The notes below the pieces were generated by a model. That model was not told the origin of the DNA and did not search any database. It saw nothing but the letters and a program-made list of their open reading frames with translations. A DNA stretch of 36,345 nucleotides from an uncultured Aquimarina sp. (lineage in GTDB: Bacteria > Bacteroidota > Bacteroidia > Flavobacteriales > Flavobacteriaceae). Where the stretch lies: positions 1-36,345 of the forward strand of contig CALFCI010000080.1 of assembly GCA_937951135.1 (NCBI GenBank). Reading direction: 5' to 3'. Below, piece after piece: positions 32,442-36,345 of this stretch; position 1 is the stretch's first letter, and the number at the start of each line of letters is the position of its first letter. The position numbers were made by a program, and so were the translations under genes.

Positions 32442-32886
32442 CGCTATATATAAAAGTCACTTTGTCATATAAACATTGTGACATCTGTTAGTAAAAATAG
32501 TGTGTATAACGCTAATGTATTTAAAACATTAAAGTTACACTTTCTAAAACTATATAGATTCAATTGTCATGCCATAGTACTATCAGTATACAATATGCCA
32601 ATTGTTTCTGTTGTATTGAAGAAAACAACTTTTTTCAGTTCCTCTTCTTACTTTATGTAAAGAATTAATGATCAAAAGATCATCTGTAAAATCATTTTAT
32701 GAATTTTTAGTACTTTTTAACAAAACACAAAACTCTACAATACGTTAATAAACAATTATATACAGAAGCTAATACTGTTAAAATCATATTCCAAAAACAA
32801 CAAAACAAACTAGTATTTACTTCGTATTTTTTTTTACACCAAATATTGATTATTTTTACAAGAATCACTATAAAAATATTGTAGTG
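32442..32886. other. Divergent intergenic region between lon and the PHP phosphatase
   Basis: A non-coding, AT-rich stretch of 445 bases. Apart from the inverted repeat at 32456-32482 there is a T-run (32828-32835) and no clear TAnnTTTG element in the expected place on either strand. Confidence 0.5.
32456..32482. promoter_or_regulatory. Inverted repeat upstream of lon, possible operator
   Basis: Two 10-base arms of the form GTCACnnTGT and ACAnnGTGAC (eight of ten positions paired) flank a 7-base centre. The repeat lies 15-41 bases before the lon start codon, where a heat-shock or stress repressor could act. It does not match the CIRCE element. Confidence 0.35.
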
Positions 32887-33648
32887 ATGTCACCCCAAAA
32901 ATATATACTATTGTTATTCTTTACTAAAAAAAAAATTATCTTCAAGGATATTGTTCCCAAAGGATATGTTGACATCCATTCTCACCTATTACCAGGTATT
33001 GACGATGGTGTGAAAACAGTATACAAATCCGCATACATTATTGAACAATTTAAAGCACTTGGTTTTAAAAAAGTAATCACAACACCACATGTACTTCAGC
33101 AGGTATGGCCGAATACTACAGCTATTATCCATGAAAAAACAGCATTAGTACACGAAACACTAAATGCTTTAGACATTAATAATATCGAGTTTTCTGCTAG
33201 TGCAGAATATATGTTAGATGATTTATTTCTTGAAAGAATAAAAAGCAATGATTTAGTTTTATTACCGAGCAAACACATTTTAGTTGAAATGTCAACGTTT
33301 AGCGCTCCTATGAATTTAAAAGACTTACTTTTTGAGATTAAACTTGCTGGAATTACTCCAGTATTAGCACATCCCGAGCGATACACTTTTTACCACAATA
33401 GTATAGAGAAATATCATCAACTAAAGGAGGATGGGTTTTTACTCCAACTTAATCTTTTATCGTTATCCAATTATTATGGCGAGCAAGTAGCTACTGTTGC
33501 TAAAAAACTACTAACTCAAGGTTTATATGACTTTGCTGGCACAGATATTCATAACTATTACCAATTGGAAGTACTGGAAAAGGGGTTTGATAAGAATATA
33601 GCCTATCAAGCACAACAACTGATGGAAAAAAATACGTTTTTTTCATAA
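32887..33648 (+). CDS. CpsB/YwqE-like tyrosine-protein phosphatase (PHP family)
   Basis: A 253-residue protein of the PHP metal-dependent phosphoesterase fold. Metal-ligand motifs in order: DIHSHLLPGIDDG, TTPHVLQQVW, SASAEYMLDD, LAHPERY and GTDIHN, the full set of the CpsB/CapC/YwqE group. These enzymes dephosphorylate tyrosine on the Wzc/CpsD autokinases controlling capsule and exopolysaccharide export. No such kinase or polysaccharide export gene is next to it here, so its partner must lie elsewhere. I chose the ATG at 32887; it is directly preceded by an in-frame GTG. The N-terminus has a basic/hydrophobic stretch (ILLLFFTKKKIIF) before the domain. Confidence 0.9.
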   Translation: MSPQKYILLLFFTKKKIIFKDIVPKGYVDIHSHLLPGIDDGVKTVYKSAYIIEQFKALGFKKVITTPHVLQQVWPNTTAIIHEKTALVHETLNALDINNIEFSASAEYMLDDLFLERIKSNDLVLLPSKHILVEMSTFSAPMNLKDLLFEIKLAGITPVLAHPERYTFYHNSIEKYHQLKEDGFLLQLNLLSLSNYYGEQVATVAKKLLTQGLYDFAGTDIHNYYQLEVLEKGFDKNIAYQAQQLMEKNTFFS

Positions 33649-33990
33649 CCAATAGCTTAGTACATGACAAAAATCAGCAAGCATCTGAAAAATAGCAATT
33701 AAGTAACTTTTTTCAAATATATAATCGTTTGTAATGTTTTAAGAATCAAGAGACAAGACTAAAAAAATAGCCCACTTTTATTTCTTTCACAGGAAGATAT
33801 ATATCCTGTTAAAACCAAAGTGTTATCATTTTTTGTCATGTACTTATAACCCATATTTTAACATCCTGAATACGGAAAATAGTCAACTCGCTCGGAACAA
33901 GCTCACAAAGCATTCAGCGGATACCTATTTTTAACATTTCGAGGTAAGCCTCGGAGCATTAAACTCCACAATGTGGATTAAAATAAATCT
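33649..33990. other. Intergenic region with an inverted-repeat element and hairpins
   Basis: There is no gene in these 342 bases. They contain a 184-bp element with 14-bp inverted ends (33660-33843), then a block (about 33885-33978) with two short hairpins: CGAGG/CCTCG (33940-33944 with 33949-33953) and TCCAC/GTGGA (just before the next ATG, about 33965-33977). These lie in the leader of the DUF2147 gene. Confidence 0.5.
33660..33843. mobile_element. Candidate MITE-like element with 14-bp inverted ends
   Basis: GTACATGACAAAAA at 33660-33673 is repeated exactly in inverted form at 33830-33843. The element is flanked on both sides by TTA, a possible 3-bp target duplication. It contains no coding capacity and one internal stem (ACAGGA/TCCTGT, 33789-33794 with 33804-33809). 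The same 14-mer occurs a third time at 36005-36018. A MITE or a REP-like repeat are both possible. Confidence 0.4.
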
Positions 33991-34425
33991 ATGATATACC
34001 GAGTACTCTTTATTTTATATTGCTTTACCCTATATCAACCCCAAGTAGACATCAAAGCATATCTAGGAAAGTGGGAGATTACTGGAGGCTCAATTATAGA
34101 AATTTATCAAAAAGGTAATCTTCTTTATGGCAAAATCAATAAACGTGCTGATCACCCCATAAGCAATCGTAATGGATTGGATAACAACAACCCGAATGAG
34201 CAGCTCAAATCTCGTAAACTATTAGGTATTGATATCTTAGAGAACCTTGAATATAATGATGGCGTTTTATCAGGAGGGACTATATATAATGCAGATAGCG
34301 GAAGTAGTTATACGGTTAAAGTTTGGATTGAAAACGACAATCTCAATACATGTTACATAAGAGCCTACAAAAGTATTTTATTCAAAACATTTGAAGCTAC
34401 TAGAATACCCAATCCCATTCGATAG
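33991..34425 (+). CDS. DUF2147 family exported protein
   Basis: A 144-residue protein with a hydrophobic N-terminus that acts as a signal peptide (MIYRVLFILYCFTLYQ). The domain begins LGKWEITGGSIIEIYQKGNL, in the W-x-x-x-x-G-x-x-x-x-I pattern of the family. It continues with LYGKINKRADHP, GIDILENLEYNDGVLSGGTI and a C-terminal beta strand pair, all matching DUF2147, a lipocalin-like beta-barrel of unknown function common in Bacteroidetes and proteobacteria. It stands alone between the PHP phosphatase and the helicase, with a structured leader. Confidence 0.85.
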   Translation: MIYRVLFILYCFTLYQPQVDIKAYLGKWEITGGSIIEIYQKGNLLYGKINKRADHPISNRNGLDNNNPNEQLKSRKLLGIDILENLEYNDGVLSGGTIYNADSGSSYTVKVWIENDNLNTCYIRAYKSILFKTFEATRIPNPIR

Positions 34426-34470
34426 AGATGACATGTATTTAGTTAACACCCTTAATACTGAAAAACAGCA

Positions 34471-34513
34471 CACTAGACCTGCTAGGTTTTGAAAACCTAG
34501 AGCCGGTCTAGTG
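34471..34513. terminator. Long palindrome between convergent genes, with a copy of the CTAGG repeat at its core
   Basis: CACTAGACC (34471-34479) pairs with GGTCTAGTG (34505-34513), and inside it CTAGGTTTT (34482-34490) pairs with AAAACCTAG (34492-34500). The whole can fold into an 18-bp stem with a small internal bulge. It lies between the 3' ends of two convergent genes, so a bidirectional terminator is plausible, but the core is the same dispersed palindrome found at 9073-9091. Confidence 0.5.
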
Positions 34514-34582
34514 ATTCATTATGCTATAATTCAAAAATAACAACAAAACTATACACCTAAGTACCGCACAAAAAATCTCAGG

Positions 34583-35887
34583 TTATTCCAATATTGTAAC
34601 TCTTACCTTTTTCTTTTTTAATCTTGTATTATTAAGAGCACTAACTACTCGTTTTGCTTTGGATTTAGAAACAGACACAAAAGCACAATCTTGTTTCAAT
34701 TCGATAACACCCACTTCCTCTTTTTTCAATTTTCCTTGTTTAAAACAAACTCCTGCAATATCACCTTTAGAGATTTTATCTTTTCGTCCTCCTGAAATAA
34801 ATAGCGTACACCATTTTGAAGGCATCGGTACTGGTTTCTCTTCTAAAATTTCGATAGGGGTATCTGCAGCTATAAATTCTGGAGCTTTCTCATCTACCCA
34901 TTGTAGCATATAGGCAGTACCCGTAGCATTCATACGAGCTGTTCTTCCGTTTCTATGCGTAAACTCTTCCGCTTTTAAAGGCAATTGATAATGAACAATA
35001 AATTTTAATTCAGGAATATCAATTCCACGTGCTGCCAGATCTGTAGCTATAATCAATTGATAGGTTCCGTTTCTAAATTTTATAAGTGCACGTTCTCGAT
35101 CTTTTTGCTCTAATCCACCATAAAAACAACCATGGCTAATTTGGTGGGTCGTTAAAAAATCACTTACCCGTTGGATTGTTTCTTTATAATTACAAAAAAT
35201 AATTCCAGGTTGATCTCCTACATGACATAGTAATTTCACTAAGGTTTCTAATTTATCCTTATCGGGAGACATTACCATTCTTAACCCTAATTTGGAGGTG
35301 TTGCTTTCTAAATAATTAATGTATAATGGCGCTGTTAATTGCACAAAACTAGGCACAGGAATTGCTGATGTAGCAGAAGTTAAGATTCGTTTTTCTATGG
35401 CTGGCAAACTTTCTAATATTGCCTTCATTTCTACCTCAAAACCTACTTCTAGAGACTTATCAAACTCATCTAATACTACTATTTTTAGTTTATCCACAGA
35501 AAACGTGCCTCGTCTAAGATGATCTGCAATACGTCCTGGAGTACCAATAATAATTGCTGGATTATGTTGTAGCTCAACCTTATCCTTAGCAAATGCACGA
35601 CCTCCATAAACAGCATTCACCTTATACCCCGTTCCCATATTTCTTAATACTTGTTCGATCTGAATTGCTAATTCCCTAGATGGTACTAAAATCAAGGATT
35701 GCACCTCTTTACATTCTGAATCTAAATTTGCTACTATTGGCAATACAAATGCTAGTGTTTTTCCAGTTCCTGTTGGCGAAAGTAAAACGACATTTGCAGA
35801 AGAATCAATAGCCAGTTTAGCTTCTTCTTGCATAGGATTCAATCGCTCGATGCCTAGCGCTTTCAATATAGCTTGTGTTGATTTCAT
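34583..35887 (-). CDS. DEAD-box RNA helicase, DbpA-like
   Basis: A 434-residue helicase. Conserved motifs: Q-motif region LNPMQEEAKLAI, motif I SPTGTGKT, motif Ia LVPSRELAIQ, motif Ib TPGRIADH, motif II VVLDEFDKS (D-E-F-D in place of D-E-A-D), motif III TSATS, motif V TDLAARGIDIP and motif VI HRNGRTARM. The C-terminal 80 residues (RKDKISKGDIAGV to RLKKKKVRVTIL) match the DbpA RNA-binding domain, which binds hairpin 92 of 23S rRNA; a role in large-subunit assembly is likely. The DEFD variant is common in this flavobacterial group. A possible -7 box lies just upstream. Confidence 0.92.
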   Translation of the reverse strand: MKSTQAILKALGIERLNPMQEEAKLAIDSSANVVLLSPTGTGKTLAFVLPIVANLDSECKEVQSLILVPSRELAIQIEQVLRNMGTGYKVNAVYGGRAFAKDKVELQHNPAIIIGTPGRIADHLRRGTFSVDKLKIVVLDEFDKSLEVGFEVEMKAILESLPAIEKRILTSATSAIPVPSFVQLTAPLYINYLESNTSKLGLRMVMSPDKDKLETLVKLLCHVGDQPGIIFCNYKETIQRVSDFLTTHQISHGCFYGGLEQKDRERALIKFRNGTYQLIIATDLAARGIDIPELKFIVHYQLPLKAEEFTHRNGRTARMNATGTAYMLQWVDEKAPEFIAADTPIEILEEKPVPMPSKWCTLFISGGRKDKISKGDIAGVCFKQGKLKKEEVGVIELKQDCAFVSVSKSKAKRVVSALNNTRLKKKKVRVTILE

Positions 35888-35904
35888 ACGGATGTTTATT
35901 ATGG

Positions 35905-35912
35905 CAAAAATA
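35905..35912 (-). promoter_or_regulatory. Possible -7 box for the helicase gene
   Basis: TATTTTTG on the minus strand matches TAnnTTTG and lies 18-25 bases before the start codon. A TTTG is found 24 bases further upstream (35940-35937), slightly longer than the usual spacer. Confidence 0.4.
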
Positions 35913-36061
35913 CAGTTAATTCAATGATTCCATATCCAAAAGAACTATTTTAAATTTCAGAACACTTACAAAAAGAATTGGTTGCTTTTATACCGTTTCC
36001 CTGAGTACATGACAAAAAATAGCTGTTCTCTATGTAAAGTTGCATCGTCACTTTGTAATTC

Positions 36062-36094
36062 AGACCTAATAGGGTTCCAAAACCTAATAGGTCT
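36062..36094. repeat. Degraded copy of the AGACCT/CTAGG palindrome
   Basis: An imperfect palindrome bounded by AGACCT and AGGTCT, with AACCTAATAGG in the right arm. It resembles the outer and inner arms of the repeats at 9073-9098 and 34471-34513, but with several changes. Confidence 0.4.
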
Positions 36095-36345
36095 AACGGA
36101 GCAAGCAACCATAAAATAATGATTATCAAAAATCTAAAGCATAGCGGCTAATTTTTGCTATGTACTAAAACCATTTCCTTAAGGTTGCAACCATCTCAAG
36201 CGCTAAGCGTCTTAAACTTTAGAAATCATAAGTATTTAATTTATCCCGGATTATCTATCCTTCATGACCAGATTTTAGCACAAAATCCGAGTTAAAAAAT
36301 ATTTTATAAAAAAATTACGTGTAATCCGTATTTAAATCGTCTTTA

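Larger units (their letters stand above)
35888..36345. other. Right-end intergenic region
   Basis: No coding sequence is visible in these 458 bases. They contain a -7 box for the helicase gene (35905-35912), a third copy of the 14-mer GTACATGACAAAAA (36005-36018), a degraded copy of the CTAGG-type palindrome (36062-36094), and short inverted pieces CGGATT and AATCCG near 36246 and 36285. Nothing else was recognised. Confidence 0.5.

Noticed and set aside
34583..35887. DEFD instead of DEAD in helicase motif II as a loss of function
   Set aside because: The two acidic residues D-E are kept and the D-E-F-D variant is common in this flavobacterial helicase group, with all other motifs intact.
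1..36345. tRNA or rRNA genes
   Set aside because: I scanned the gaps for cloverleaf-like or conserved rRNA sequences and recognised none; the gaps are AT-rich and lack a T-loop consensus.

Overview
The window is AT-rich DNA from a member of the Bacteroidetes, most likely the family Flavobacteriaceae; the genus cannot be told from the sequence. Three things point there: a flexirubin-type pigment locus, homologues of Bacteroidetes conjugative-transposon Tra proteins, and promoter elements matching the Bacteroidetes consensus (TTG/TTTG, about 19 bases, TAnnTTTG). Genes are tightly packed and often overlap as TAATG, ATGA or TTGA.

Bases 1 to about 19,000 hold a flexirubin (aryl polyene plus dialkylresorcinol) biosynthetic cluster, read almost entirely on the minus strand and running off the left edge. 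Flexirubins are esters of an aryl polyene carboxylic acid with a dialkylresorcinol. The tyrosine/histidine ammonia-lyase homologue would supply the 4-hydroxycinnamate starter. Ketosynthases, chain-length-factor-like proteins, two acyl carrier proteins, a ketoreductase, a hotdog dehydratase and a thioesterase would build the polyene. DarA and DarB would make the dialkylresorcinol. An LpxL-like acyltransferase and a BtrH-like acyl-transfer protein are candidates for joining the halves, and an ABC-2 transporter for export. A flavoprotein with flavin-dependent-halogenase motifs is divergent from the lyase and may decorate the pigment. No aryl-ACP ligase, phosphopantetheinyl transferase or methyltransferase is visible, so the cluster presumably continues to the left.

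Bases about 19,400 to 29,100 are an accessory island: a small secreted protein, two paralogous lipoproteins (DUF4214-like segment plus leucine-rich repeats), homologues of TraO, TraN and TraM, a small membrane protein, a divergent XRE-type regulator, a primase/Toprim-like protein that looks catalytically degenerate, and a one-domain LytTR regulator. No integrase, relaxase, coupling ATPase or other Tra gene is present. It looks like an orphan envelope-spanning core of a conjugation machine tied to LRR lipoproteins, and is the most unusual part of the window.

Bases about 29,100 to 36,345 are mostly housekeeping: cytidylate kinase, Lon protease, a CpsB/YwqE-like PHP phosphatase, a DUF2147 protein and a DbpA-like DEAD-box helicase, separated by intergenic regions with palindromic repeats and a possible miniature inverted-repeat element. 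No tRNA, rRNA, CRISPR array or complete insertion sequence was recognised.
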